NCBI RefSeq assembly: GCF_022179525.1
Contig: NZ_BPQX01000011.1
Coordinates: 62,001-126,000 of the forward strand
Origin: Methylobacterium persicinum
Lineage (GTDB): Bacteria; Pseudomonadota; Alphaproteobacteria; Rhizobiales; Beijerinckiaceae
Direction of reading: 5' to 3'
DNA length: 64,000 bases
Shown: piece by piece, positions 26,461-35,695 of the stretch
Layout of the letters: each line of letters starts with the position of its first letter
Numbering within the stretch: position 1 is the stretch's first letter
The notes under the pieces: model-generated
Databases searched by the model: none
What the model was told of the DNA's origin: nothing
Seen by the model: only the letters and a program-made list of their open reading frames with translations
Translations under genes and position numbers: made by a program

Positions 26461-28032
26461 CTAATCCGACGCCTCCCGGGCGTGCTCCACCCCGCGCGGC
26501 ACGCTCATCCGGAATTCCACGCCCCGGTCGTGCGAATGAAGGCCGGTGACCCGGACCTCGATCCCCGGCTGGGCCCAGGTCTCCGCGAAGGCATCCATCG
26601 CCGCCGCGTCGATCGGCGTGAACGCTCCCGACCGCGACCCTTGGCACTCCCGGGACGGATGACCGACCCCGTGGACCACGACGTTCCGGTCATCCCGATC
26701 GATGCTCAACTCCACCGCCCCACATGTGGTCAGCAGGAAATGGCTGAGCGGCTCGACCAGCGCCACGTAGTCGGCCTTCTCGGTGCGCAGCCACTCCGGA
26801 TACTCCACCGCGACCTTCGCGTTCGTCAGGGCATAGGTCGACTTGACCACGTCCTCGAAGATGGCGCGACCGTCCAGGTGACCGAGGACGTGATACCGCG
26901 GCGACAGCATCCGCACGTCCAGGAGGTTGTCGAGCGCCTCCTTGATCGCCACGATCTGCCGATATGGCCTGTCCTCGGCCCGATGCGCGACCCGGGCCTT
27001 TCCCCAAGCCCCCGCGTGGACGAGCCTGGCCATGCTGCCCAAGCGGCCGACCGCACGCTCCCGGACGACCTCGACCGAGAGTTGCTGGCGTCGCAGGCGC
27101 TTCTCCGCCGCGGCGGCCGCAGCCTCCGCCTTGGCGAGCGTCTCCCGCAGCCCGGCCACCTTCGCCTCGCCGGCCGAGATCCGCATCTCCGCCTCGGCGA
27201 GCGCCAAGTGGAGGTCGCTGACGTCGACCCACACGGACGCCGTCCCGCCCTGGACTTCCCCGAACTCGACGCGACGGGCCCAACTCCTCTCGGCGGTCCG
27301 TACGTCCACCGGACCGGACCCGCGCGACACCGAAGCGGTCGCCACCTCGGCCGGCGTGCCGATGGCCTCCTCGAACCCGGGATTGGCGGCCGACAGGATC
27401 CCGTCGTCGGTCAGGACGCAGATCCCGATGCCGCGGGCCTTCCAGAGGGCCTCGGGCCGCACGTCGCAGGCCCTCCCCGCCAGCTTCGCCACGGCCGCCT
27501 TGCCGGCTTCCGTCAGGTACAGCTCGGCCTCCCGTCCCGACCTGTCGCGACGGACCAGCCCATGCCCCTCCAGCATCGTGAGCATGCGGGACAGGTTCGA
27601 TTGACCGAGCCCCGTCGCCTCCAGGACCGCCGCCCGGCTCGTCGGCCCTACGTTCCCGGCCAGCAACCGCAGCACCTCCGCGACGTGGCGGCGCCCGAGA
27701 ACCTCGTCGACCGGCTGCGCCTCCAGGAACCGGGCCGTGCGCCCCACCAGGTCGCCGAGCGCCGTCACTTGGTGGGCGACGGCTTCCGCCCCGCCCCGGC
27801 GCAGCAACACGCTCGCACGGCCGCAGACGTCGAGCCACTGAGCCGTCTCGGAGCCGGGCGTCCGATCCGAGACTAGGCGCCAGACCACCTCCTGGAGCGC
27901 CAGGTAGACGCCCCGGGCGAACTTCGGCGCGTCCTCGGCGAGAAGCTCCCTCACCAGCGCGAAGGCGTCCGACGGGCCGATCTCGCCGAGGGTGATCTCC
28001 TCCAGCCTTCGCTGCCTGAGGTCACCGCGCAT
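26461..28032 (-). CDS. Winged-helix, PAS and coiled-coil signalling protein
   Basis: The 523-residue protein starts at ATG 28032, six bases after GGAG. The N-terminal 110 residues are helical. At about 120-180 a MarR-like winged helix follows (SRAAVLEATGLGQSNLSRML; RRDRSGREAELYLTEAG), then a PAS-like domain at about 190-275 (GIGICVLTDDGILSAANPGF). A long coiled coil comes at about 278-333, and the C-terminal 180 residues have an order resembling a degenerate kinase dimerisation/ATPase module. No intact phospho-His or N-box is visible. It lies 64 bases downstream of a nitrilase-fold gene, so the two form an operon inside the defence island. DNA-binding signal integration is inferred. Confidence 0.7.
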   Translation of the reverse strand: MRGDLRQRRLEEITLGEIGPSDAFALVRELLAEDAPKFARGVYLALQEVVWRLVSDRTPGSETAQWLDVCGRASVLLRRGGAEAVAHQVTALGDLVGRTARFLEAQPVDEVLGRRHVAEVLRLLAGNVGPTSRAAVLEATGLGQSNLSRMLTMLEGHGLVRRDRSGREAELYLTEAGKAAVAKLAGRACDVRPEALWKARGIGICVLTDDGILSAANPGFEEAIGTPAEVATASVSRGSGPVDVRTAERSWARRVEFGEVQGGTASVWVDVSDLHLALAEAEMRISAGEAKVAGLRETLAKAEAAAAAAEKRLRRQQLSVEVVRERAVGRLGSMARLVHAGAWGKARVAHRAEDRPYRQIVAIKEALDNLLDVRMLSPRYHVLGHLDGRAIFEDVVKSTYALTNAKVAVEYPEWLRTEKADYVALVEPLSHFLLTTCGAVELSIDRDDRNVVVHGVGHPSRECQGSRSGAFTPIDAAAMDAFAETWAQPGIEVRVTGLHSHDRGVEFRMSVPRGVEHAREASD

Positions 28033-28096
28033 GGGCATCTCCGATCTTTCACGAAGTTTCACATTGGAGCTTGCAACGCACAAGTCAACGCGGCGT

Positions 28097-29407
28097 CTAC
28101 GTCAGGATCGGATAGACGCTGAAAGATTGTGAAACGACGAGCTCGGCTTCGGTACGCTCGACGACGCGCTCCGGGGCCGCCAGGACGAAGCCCAGACCCC
28201 CGTCGTCCCGCTTCGGATAGACCTGCTGGACCACGAAGCTCCTGGTGTCGAAGCTGACCTGGAGCTGATGGGCGGCGCTCAGGTGATCCCGCATGGTCCG
28301 CCAGTCGCCGCACGAAGGTATGATCATCCAATCCACGTCCAGCTCCGTCAGGACAGGCGTCGCCTTCTGGCAGAAGTCGAGGCACACGCCGAACCCGTAC
28401 AGCCCGCGCCGGGTCACCAGGATCTCCAGCACCTCGCCCAGCTCGATCCGTTCGTGGCGCCCCTTCTCGTCGCGGTACGGGAAGAGCTTGCGGAACCGCA
28501 GGAGCTCCTCTCCGGCGGCGCCGTAGACGACCGCCTCATTCCAGGCGTCCTCCCCGTAGCGCTCGTGCCACGTGCCGGCGACGACGAGGTCGGGACCCGG
28601 CACGGCCTCCCCGGCGCGGTTCCACGCGGCCGCGGCGAGCGTCGCCGGCACGACCTCCCGCTTCTCCGGCATCAGCGTCAGTTCCGGGAAGACGTGGGCG
28701 AAGCACCCGCTGCGCGCGGCTTCGACGATGTCGGCCCTCACGATCTCCGGCGTCGGCCCGACCGCCTCGCGCGCCAGGAAGTGCCGCTCGTCGGCCTCGT
28801 CCTCCGGGAGCACGTCGAAGTCCGCGAACAGGGACGCCCCGAAAGACATGGCAGCGTCCTCAAGCCCCACACGGGGGTGAACGGTGAAGTGCACCGGCAG
28901 GCCCCTGATGACCTCCGGGATGATGCGGAAACGCAGCAGGGCCCGCCGGGTGAACGGCCGCGGCAAGGCGCCGGGCAAGTAGGCGGGCCGCCATGCGCTG
29001 CGCGGCACCGGGACAAGGAAAAAGCCCTCCCCGTCGGCCTCGTGGTGCCAATCCTCGTTCGGGTCCCGGACCGGCCGCCCGGTATCCATCTCGGCGATCT
29101 TCCGCTCGGCGGCGCGAAGCCAGCCGCCCAATCCGGTCAGCCGTTCCGCGTCGCTCCCGCACCCGCTCAGGTCCAGGGCACCCGGCGCCACGCCGCCGAT
29201 GGCGTAGGCCGCGTCGCCCGCGGCCACGATGTCGGCCTCCGGCAGGGTCCCGTAGGCGCCTTGGACAGTCACCGGCGCGAGCGGCAGCAACGTCCAGGCG
29301 CGCACGAGCGCCTGCCGCCACGTGGCCGGGTCGTCGCCGTCGATGCCGAGGGCCGCCGAGACCTGTTCGATCTTGGCCAGCCAGGCCGCTCGGGTCAGGC
29401 TCTGCAT
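28097..29407 (-). CDS. Nitrilase-superfamily amidohydrolase
   Basis: The 436-residue protein contains the carbon-nitrogen hydrolase catalytic triad in order: Glu242 (VFPELTLM), Lys307 (LRFRKLFPYRD) and Cys342 (GFGVCLDFCQ). These enzymes cleave nitriles, amides or N-carbamoyl groups through a thioimidate or thioester on Cys. The N-terminal 200 residues before the triad are an unusual extension; typical family members are 260-350 residues. It heads an operon with a winged-helix/PAS protein in a run of defence genes. A nucleotide- or NAD-related substrate is possible but unsupported. Confidence 0.82.
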   Translation of the reverse strand: MQSLTRAAWLAKIEQVSAALGIDGDDPATWRQALVRAWTLLPLAPVTVQGAYGTLPEADIVAAGDAAYAIGGVAPGALDLSGCGSDAERLTGLGGWLRAAERKIAEMDTGRPVRDPNEDWHHEADGEGFFLVPVPRSAWRPAYLPGALPRPFTRRALLRFRIIPEVIRGLPVHFTVHPRVGLEDAAMSFGASLFADFDVLPEDEADERHFLAREAVGPTPEIVRADIVEAARSGCFAHVFPELTLMPEKREVVPATLAAAAWNRAGEAVPGPDLVVAGTWHERYGEDAWNEAVVYGAAGEELLRFRKLFPYRDEKGRHERIELGEVLEILVTRRGLYGFGVCLDFCQKATPVLTELDVDWMIIPSCGDWRTMRDHLSAAHQLQVSFDTRSFVVQQVYPKRDDGGLGFVLAAPERVVERTEAELVVSQSFSVYPILT

Positions 29408-29782
29408 GTGGGCCTCCGGCGGATGGGGGCCGGAGCGGTCGCTCGGGCGCGGGGATGCGGATGCGCGAACTGCGCCGTACGAGGAGGGGACATGTTCGGG
29501 CTGGGCGGTCGGGGGGAGCGCGTCATCACTGCGGCGGCAGCCGGCGTCAAGCCCGTCCGCAGCCGCGGCGGACCGCTCGCCATACGCGCTCCACCGTCGG
29601 GTCGCCGCGGCACCGTGGTGGGATGTCCTCGGCAGACCGACGCTGCCATTCCTGATCGATCCTGCTCACGGCGCGCCCGCGGCACCACTCGGGTGACGCA
29701 CGGGATCCTCTATGGCCGCTCCGCCCTCCCCGGCCGGATTACCCTCCGATACGCGTTGGCTAACAGATGGAAGGAGCGCCGG
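29408..29782. other. Gap: promoter side of the nitrilase gene and left flank of an ATPase remnant
   Basis: No gene supported. The open frame of the ATPase remnant continues upstream through here without homology-like content. The nitrilase promoter must lie within the first 150 bases. Confidence 0.4.
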
Positions 29783-30127
29783 GTGCTGCACGCCGCCTTC
29801 AACGTGGCCCTCATGCTGTACTGCCACGACAAGAAGTTGCCGCACCCCGGATTCGTCGTGTTGGACACGCCCCTGCTGACTTACCGCGAGCCGATGGACG
29901 AGAAGCATGGGGACTTGGCCGACGACGAACTCGCGATCAAGACGACCAGCCTCAACAAGCGCTTCTCTGCGCACCTTGCCGGGATCGCAGCCATCGGTCA
30001 GGTCATCGTGCTGGAAAATACGGACCCGCCGGCCGACATCGAGCCCCTCGGTGCTGTGACGACCTTCACCAAACGCGTCGGCGGCGACACGCGCTATGGC
30101 TTCCTCACAGTCGATTGGCCGCCCTGA
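29783..30127 (+). pseudogene. 3' remnant of a large SMC/Rad50-like ATPase gene
   Basis: About 114 codons remain (GTG 29783 in frame). The translation matches the C-terminal end of big AAA/ABC-type ATPases of defence operons: a Walker B-like strand (HPGFVVLDTPLLTYREP), a helix (TSLNKRFSAHLAGIA) and the D/H-loop strand (QVIVLENTDPPADIEPLG), then FTKRVGG near the end. The rest of the protein, several hundred residues with Walker A and coiled coils, is absent upstream. I therefore call it a truncated gene left by recombination. GGAAGGAG before the GTG means a short product might still be made. Confidence 0.7.
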
Positions 30128-30270
30128 AACGCCGCCCGGCTCTCACGGTGTGGGCGAGAACTGAACTACGCAAGCCGAGCCATCGATTGACAGTGGCGAA
30201 CATCTCTGAATCAATGGCCTCGCGACCGCATTGCGAAAGCCGAACAGTCGCGAGGGACAGGCTTCTCAGT

Positions 30271-30359
30271 AAATCAGGACAAGTTACTCGTTCGTAGGGT
30301 CAAGATCTACTGAGAAATTACAGAGGATGTAATTCCTCAACGAAGTTTGTCCTGATTTC
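30271..30359. repeat. Inverted repeat built from two partial copies of the island repeat
   Basis: AAATCAGGACAA at 30271-30282 and its exact complement TTGTCCTGATTT at 30348-30359 enclose about 65 bases. The right arm extends as CTCAACGAAGTTTGTCCTGA, matching the 3' half of the units at 30937 and 35250. A further GGACAGGCTTCTC just before the left arm matches the other end of the unit. Two divergently placed partial copies are the simplest reading; a small palindromic element is the alternative. Confidence 0.7.
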
Positions 30360-30936
30360 GGGGGGCGCCCGAGGGACCTCCTCAATCGAATTTAACTCGA
30401 CTCTCTTAGAACATTGCCCTTGCGTGCTGCTGCTCTCAAAGAACTTTGACTTTGATGACAATCGGCCTCTGCAGCCCTCCTAGTCGCGCGCTCATGCGTT
30501 CGGCACGATAGCACAACGTAGGGCTCTCCTGCGCTCCGATGAGGGGCGGAGCTTGGGGAGTTGGCGGGCTCCCATGAGGCTGCACTCACGCCAGCGTAAG
30601 GCCATCTGAGTGCAAGGGGACGCCAGGGACGGATTGCGGCACCCAGGGCGACCGGTTTCGACACCGCCACGGCCCGAACTTGCTCGCTGCGCCGGATCGA
30701 TCGGGGCCTCGACATCTCCCGACGAGCTGGGTCGGCTTCAACCACAACGTCGAACCTTGTCGCGCATCCGCGGCGGGACCGCAGGCTCCGCGACGTCGTC
30801 CGGGACGCGGCCCCATGACAATTCGTTCGCACTTCGCCGGCCTGGTTGAGCAACCCAACCGCCGGGATGGGGGCCGCGCAAGAATGATCGGAGAAGCCGG
30901 GCGTGCCCCCCACCCTCCGGCGGGATAAATTCTCTA

Positions 30937-30999
30937 GAAAGCCTGTCCTGATTTTGGCGTGCGCTGAAGGCGCGCTCTCAACAAAGTTTGTCTCGATTG
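30937..30999 (+). repeat. 63-bp island repeat, copy at 30.9 kb
   Basis: It begins GAAAGCCTGTCCTGATTT and ends TTTGTCTCGATTG, with the shared core CGCTCTCAACA in between. By hand alignment 46 of 63 positions match the copy at 35250-35312, without gaps. Both ends carry a version of AAATCxGGACA (read on the minus strand), so each unit contains an internal direct repeat. Confidence 0.75.
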
Positions 31000-31464
31000 C
31001 CAGAGAAGGCTGAACTTCGTGGGGTTTGTCGCGATCAGGCCAGCGCGTCGCGGCTGCACGGAGGGCGTGAACGGGGCCTTCCGAACGCCTCTGGCAGCCC
31101 CCGTCTGGCCCGCCTCCGGTGACGGACGGGATGCGCTGGGTCGAACGCGCCTCCACGAGCGTCCGCGAGCCCAGGAGCCAGGCGCGGAAGCGATCTGTCG
31201 GCCGCGCTCGGTCGGGACAGGAGCCGTGACTGACCCCGCTTCACGAACCCGAAAAGGCCGTCGTGCCTGCGCCTGCGGGGGCGGGAACCGGAACTGGGGC
31301 CAGAATCGACCGGCGGGCGGGATCGACTTCGGGTGAAGCTGCCATCCCAATGGCTCTCGCGGGCCCGCCCTATCGGTCCGCCCCACTTTGCTTTCGGCAA
31401 GGCTGCAAGGACAATGCCGACGTGGCGGATTCGCGACGGCCGGAGCCGCAGAGGAAGACAGCAC

Positions 31465-32877
31465 GTGCGCGTACAACCTCTTGACCTGACGACCGACGGT
31501 GACCCGCACCCGATCAAGAGGCTTGCCCGCCTTGCGCTGCCCGAACCGCTCCGTGAGGCGGATGTCGCAGAGGATTTCGACCGTTGGATACGCGACAACG
31601 TCCCGAGCGAGAGGGACCGGATCGGCATGTTCGACCGGTTCGGAACACCGCCGCTGACGCAGCGCGAGCACGCCTTGTTCACGCTGCTGTCGATCCTGGC
31701 GATCGAGCACGGCGCCTGGCCGCTGGAAGAAGGATGCGGTCGGGCAATCCGGTGCCTGGAGGAGATCCAACGCCACTGGGCGCCCTCCGACCCAGTATCC
31801 TCATACCTTCGAGGGAAGGCCGCCGCGTTCGTCGCCCAAGGCTTTCGATGCGCGCGCGGCGAACCCGGGCGCCTGTTGTCGTTCCTGAACGGCGCGCCGC
31901 TCCGGGTCTGCGGGGACGGTACGGCGGCGCTGGCCTTCGGCGTGACCGCGCCGGTCAGCGACCTCATCTTCGATTTCAGGGACGACGCCTTTGCGCTCCA
32001 CAGCCTGCGTTCCATGGTCGAAGGCGACCGAACCGCGTTCGACGCCGCCGTCCTCGCTCAAGCGGAAATCCTTGCTCCCGCGATCGAACGGGGGGTAGCC
32101 CGCCTCTTCGAGCGCTGCGCACCGCCCCCGGGAGACTACCTCGCCGCCTTCCGGGACGTTCTGTCCGACGAGAGGTGGCTCCCAACGCTGCTCGGGAAGC
32201 TTGAGGGCCGTGCCGACCTGCGGGACAGGGTTGGCGGCATGCCAGCCGCTGCGGAATGGCTGCGGGCCATCGCCGGCGCACGCGCCTGGAAAGCCAACGA
32301 CATCCGGCGTCTCGTTCGGCTCGAACCGCTCTTCGACGACGATCCAGAGGCCTTCATAGCGGCAATCGTCTCGGGTGTCCGCGCCTTGGAGGGCTCGGAG
32401 CCGGCAAGCGCGGTGTTCGCTGCCTTGAGCCTCCTGCACCTCGCGCGCCGGCGTCGCGCGGTCCGCTCGGAGTTGGCCGACGCCGAGCGAGAGGAGGCCT
32501 TCGTCTTGGCGCTACGGGATCTTCCGTCAGGGGAAATGATCGTCCGTTTGCACGCCCAGCTTGCCGACCTGCCCATGGATATCCCAGGCGCCCGCGCCGT
32601 GTGGCGCCATTTGGGCAACGCGGAGAAGGGCCTGTGGCAGTGGCGGATCCGAGCGGTCGTCGGCGACGACCGAGCCCTGCGGCGCGGCTTGGCCGAGTTC
32701 CTTCTCGCCTGGATGTCGCAGGACGTCTACCGCGACGTCGAGCGCCTGGTCGTCGATCTCTTGCCGCCCGCGCAGGAACTGGACGTCCTCCGCACGCTGG
32801 CCCAATCGTGCGACCGGCTCACCTCGCTGCGCGCGGGTTGCCTCGCCCGAGAGATGACCTTCGGCCTGCCGGACTGA
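31465..32877 (+). CDS. Unknown helical protein, 470 residues
   Basis: GTG 31465 is chosen because AGAGGAAGA lies 7 bases upstream; ATG 31414 is a longer alternative. The product is soluble, largely helical and Leu/Ala/Arg-rich, with no P-loop, nuclease or transmembrane signature that I can see. Segments such as LTQREHALFTLLSILAIEHG and WRHLGNAEKGLWQWRIRAVV suggest helical repeats. It converges on the candidate nuclease gene with 6 bases between stops. No family is recognised. Its position between repeats inside the island makes a defence role plausible but unproven. Confidence 0.7.
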   Translation: MRVQPLDLTTDGDPHPIKRLARLALPEPLREADVAEDFDRWIRDNVPSERDRIGMFDRFGTPPLTQREHALFTLLSILAIEHGAWPLEEGCGRAIRCLEEIQRHWAPSDPVSSYLRGKAAAFVAQGFRCARGEPGRLLSFLNGAPLRVCGDGTAALAFGVTAPVSDLIFDFRDDAFALHSLRSMVEGDRTAFDAAVLAQAEILAPAIERGVARLFERCAPPPGDYLAAFRDVLSDERWLPTLLGKLEGRADLRDRVGGMPAAAEWLRAIAGARAWKANDIRRLVRLEPLFDDDPEAFIAAIVSGVRALEGSEPASAVFAALSLLHLARRRRAVRSELADAEREEAFVLALRDLPSGEMIVRLHAQLADLPMDIPGARAVWRHLGNAEKGLWQWRIRAVVGDDRALRRGLAEFLLAWMSQDVYRDVERLVVDLLPPAQELDVLRTLAQSCDRLTSLRAGCLAREMTFGLPD

Positions 32878-32883
32878 ACGGTC

Positions 32884-34128
32884 TCACCAACCGGGCGCAA
32901 ACGGGTCGCCCGGACTTCCCGCCTCGTCGCGGCGGTGCGCGGCATGACGCCTGGACGGAAAGGACGAGACCCGTCCGTCCCCGTACCCCAGGCTGGCGGT
33001 CGCATCGATGAAGTCGCGGAGCGCGAGCCTTCCCGTCCGGTCGATGGCGATGATGTCGGCCGCCAAGGGTTGCCTGCGGTCGTCCGCGAGAGCCTCGGCG
33101 GCGGTCTCGGCGTCCGGGAAGAGACGCCCCAACGACAGGTCGCGGCCGGAGGACATGGCGATGCTGACGAACGACGCGAAATCCCACCCGGGCGAGCGCT
33201 CGCCGCCATAGGCGTCGACCTGCCCGAAGGCCGGCGCCTGACCGTGGGCCCAGACATCGTGGAACACCTCGGTCGCCGGCCTGACGGTCGTGATGAAGGC
33301 CCCCTTCCTCGCCCAGGCCGGGTAGAAGAGGTACCAGCCCATCCCGGTCGAGAGGAACGTGTCGAGCTGCCGTCCCTCGTTCCTCCCGACGTCGGTCAAG
33401 CCCGTCGCGGTCGCGTTCTTGGCTTGGAAGAGGACGATCCGGTACATCGGGCGCCCGAGGACGTGCACGCCGGCGACGACCGCGAGGTCCGCCGCGAGAA
33501 GATCCCGGCCCTCCTGCATGGAGGCGGTGCCGAGGTCGAGCGTGTATGTTTCCGGCAGGCCGGCTCCCGCCTCGTCCATGGCCGGGATCACACGGTGCTC
33601 GACCGCGCTTTGGATGTAATGGAGCACCGCTTCCGTCTTGAGCGGCTCGGGCTTGCAGCGTCCGCGACGGAGGGCGACTTCCAATCCGTACTGCAGGGCC
33701 GTGAACAGAATGGCCTGAACCGGGTCGGCCCAGTATCTGGGCGACATCGCGAGCAGCTGTGCGACGAGATGGTGCCGCCCTTCCTCCGCGGCTCGATCCG
33801 GATCGAACGCTCCCGCCCCGAGGCCGAGCGTCGGGGCAAGTTGACGCCAGCCGACGCCACGCGACGTCACTTCGCCGGTCGACGCCATCGCGCCCAGGCC
33901 TCGCCGCGTGTCCTCGGCCAGGCTCGGCCGGACGCCACCGGCGTACAACCGCTCCAGGGCTGCCAGGAGGACGCCCCGCTGCCGCGGGCTCAACCTCGCG
34001 GGTAGGGATGCGATGCCGGCGAGCTTCCCAATGGCGACCGTGGTGCGCAGGCGGCCGAATGCCCGGATGACCGGGTGGTCGGTTTGCCATGCGTCTGATT
34101 TGTCCCAGTCGTGGAAATCGGAAGCCAT
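32884..34128 (-). CDS. Unknown protein with a Q-x-K nuclease-like motif
   Basis: The 414-residue protein is taken to start at ATG 34128 (MASDFHDWDKSDAWQ); the upstream open extension is Arg/Gly-rich and unlikely to be coding. Around residues 210-240 the sequence reads LLAADLAVVAG, then RIVLFQAKNATATG. An acidic residue on one strand and Gln-x-Lys on the next resembles the Mrr/PD-(D/E)XK variant in which the second acid is Gln. The fold assignment is tentative. The rest (MGWYLFYPAWARKGAFITTV and onward) is mixed alpha/beta. It is convergent with the 470-residue unknown protein. Confidence 0.68.
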   Translation of the reverse strand: MASDFHDWDKSDAWQTDHPVIRAFGRLRTTVAIGKLAGIASLPARLSPRQRGVLLAALERLYAGGVRPSLAEDTRRGLGAMASTGEVTSRGVGWRQLAPTLGLGAGAFDPDRAAEEGRHHLVAQLLAMSPRYWADPVQAILFTALQYGLEVALRRGRCKPEPLKTEAVLHYIQSAVEHRVIPAMDEAGAGLPETYTLDLGTASMQEGRDLLAADLAVVAGVHVLGRPMYRIVLFQAKNATATGLTDVGRNEGRQLDTFLSTGMGWYLFYPAWARKGAFITTVRPATEVFHDVWAHGQAPAFGQVDAYGGERSPGWDFASFVSIAMSSGRDLSLGRLFPDAETAAEALADDRRQPLAADIIAIDRTGRLALRDFIDATASLGYGDGRVSSFPSRRHAAHRRDEAGSPGDPFAPGW

Positions 34129-34625
34129 CGCGTCGCTCTCAGCGAGGCGCGAGGGGATAGCCGACCCGGTCCCTGCGGGCCAGGGATTGCCGCGCAACTT
34201 CCCCGAGGGATGCCCCGAGGCGGCGGCTCCCAAGGGCGGGCATCCCGTCGGTCCGCGGTGACCATCAAGCCCTGCGCGGGCTCCATGGCGGCGCGCTCGC
34301 ACGATGGAGTGCGCCCTGTTTGGATAGGTGACGAGCCGGTGCACGTGGCCATCCTCGCCCGGCACTCGACAGCGAGAGAAGCTCGACGCCGTCCCGTTCG
34401 CCGAACCGGGTCACCTCGGCTGGCACATCAGCGTCGCGCAGCTCACCCCTGAAAGAGCGCGCGTGCCGATGCCGCAACCGGCCGATCGGGCGATCGTCGC
34501 GGAAAGGGCTCATGCCCGCACTCGACCCACCTCATCGGGTGGTGTCAGGCGCCGGCGTCGCCGCCCGGATGCCCGACCATGCACCCGGCGCACCAGACCG
34601 AATTCCTCTCGGCAAGCGAGCCTCG
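34129..34625. other. Gap without a convincing gene
   Basis: Frames on both strands lack ribosome sites and domain content. It contains the promoter of the candidate nuclease gene. Nothing else seen. Confidence 0.45.
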
Positions 34626-34898
34626 CTATGCGCATCCACGGCGCGCCAACTCGCCGCGGTAGCCGCCGGCATATTGGCCCTTGCCATCGGGCCTGCAGCG
34701 GCTCCGAACATCGCTCCTTCGCCGTGTCGGCAGAAGGCTCCCGGTCGGGGTGCTGACCGACACTCCCAGACGCCGCTCCATCCCCGCACGCGGGCCCCCT
34801 GCCTGTTGCCCACTGGCATTGTACGGGGCACCCCCTTGCGCGAGGGCCGACGCGTAAAGAGCGGCGCTCGCAGCAGCGGCAAACAGGATCGTTTTCAT
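34626..34898 (-). CDS. Small exported protein
   Basis: ATG 34898 follows an excellent GGAGG ribosome site and opens with a clear signal peptide (MKTILFAAAASAALYASALA). The next 25 residues (QGGAPYNASGQQAGG) resemble small secreted proteins common in methylobacteria. After about residue 40 the frame becomes Arg-rich and may be off-frame, so the C-terminus is uncertain and an indel is possible. No function is known. Confidence 0.5.
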   Translation of the reverse strand: MKTILFAAAASAALYASALAQGGAPYNASGQQAGGPRAGMERRLGVSVSTPTGSLLPTRRRSDVRSRCRPDGKGQYAGGYRGELARRGCA

Positions 34899-35695
34899 AT
34901 TCACCTCCGCAATCGACGATGGGGCGCGTACGTCTCGCCGTTTTCTTTGGATTTCGTCCCGCGGATCGCGGTGGTTACACGTCCGCGGATGTCCATGGCT
35001 TGTGACCGCGCGTGGCGTCCGATGCCGTGGGCGTTCCGCCGCTCCCGAGCGAGGCGGAGCGATGATGCCGGACGAAGCGACGGTAGCGGTCGATCAGCCC
35101 GGCCCTTAGCTTCGCCCCCCGTCCGCGCCTTCGCCACCACGGTGGCGGCTCTACGATCGCCAGGCCAGCGCTCTCGCCCACTCGGCGGGGCTCGCCGCCC
35201 GGGGCTTGGAACGGCCGATCCGGCGTGGGCCGGCGGGCCAAGCTATCGCGAAAGCTTGTCCCGATTTCCGGCCTCGCCGAAGGAACGCTCTCAACACAAT
35301 TTGTCCTGACTTCCCGGGAAGCCTGTCCTTCGAGCGAGCCCGGCTGCCGGACCATGTCTGGGCGTGGCCCGCGGACGGGCGACGCTCGATGGGCGTGGAC
35401 GTCCTGTCAGCTTCGGCGCCGCCCCTTCCCGGGAGGGCCGACCCGGACGGCCTGCCGTGACCGGCCCCGCTCGGCGCCCGCCCCGAGGTCCGCCCCGGAG
35501 CCCGGCGAAGGGCCCGCCTGCCGTCGGCTCTTCCGCCTCATCCGCCGGCGTCGCGGCACTTCGCGCCGTGCCGCCGAGATCGGCCTCGACACCACCTCGC
35601 TCAGGGGCCGCCCGACGCTCCGGGCGCCTCGCCGCCCGGAGCGCGCCGCCCCGGAAAACGGTCCCGCGGGCCCGAGCGATCACGGCGTCGGCAGG
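34899..35695. other. Gap with one island repeat
   Basis: No supported gene. The promoter of the small exported protein is near 34900-35000 and a 63-bp repeat unit lies at 35250-35312. The stretch 35330-35690 is Pro/Arg-coding in every frame, which is typical of GC-rich non-coding DNA. Confidence 0.45.
35250..35312 (+). repeat. 63-bp island repeat, copy at 35.2 kb
   Basis: It begins GAAAGCTTGTCCCGATTTCC, carries CGAAGGAACGCTCTCAACAC in the core and ends TTTGTCCTGACTT. It has the same length and orientation as the 30937 copy. A partial second unit (GAAGCCTGTCC) follows at 35318, suggesting head-to-tail insertion. Confidence 0.75.

Larger units (their letters stand above)
30128..31464. other. 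Long non-coding stretch with dispersed repeats
   Basis: This 1.3-kb stretch has lower GC in its first 350 bases (30130-30480) and holds two members of the repeat family described separately. Frames on both strands are Arg/Ser/Pro-rich and unconvincing. It looks like a recombination scar between defence modules. The last part should contain the promoter of the unknown gene at 31465. Confidence 0.5.

Noticed and set aside
28268-29700. Long plus-strand open frame opposite the nitrilase gene
   Set aside because: Arg/Pro/His-rich and without motifs; the minus strand has an intact catalytic triad. It is an antisense artefact of high GC.
30271-31000. CRISPR array
   Set aside because: Repeats are 63 bases, imperfect, in both orientations and without regular spacers; no cas genes are seen.
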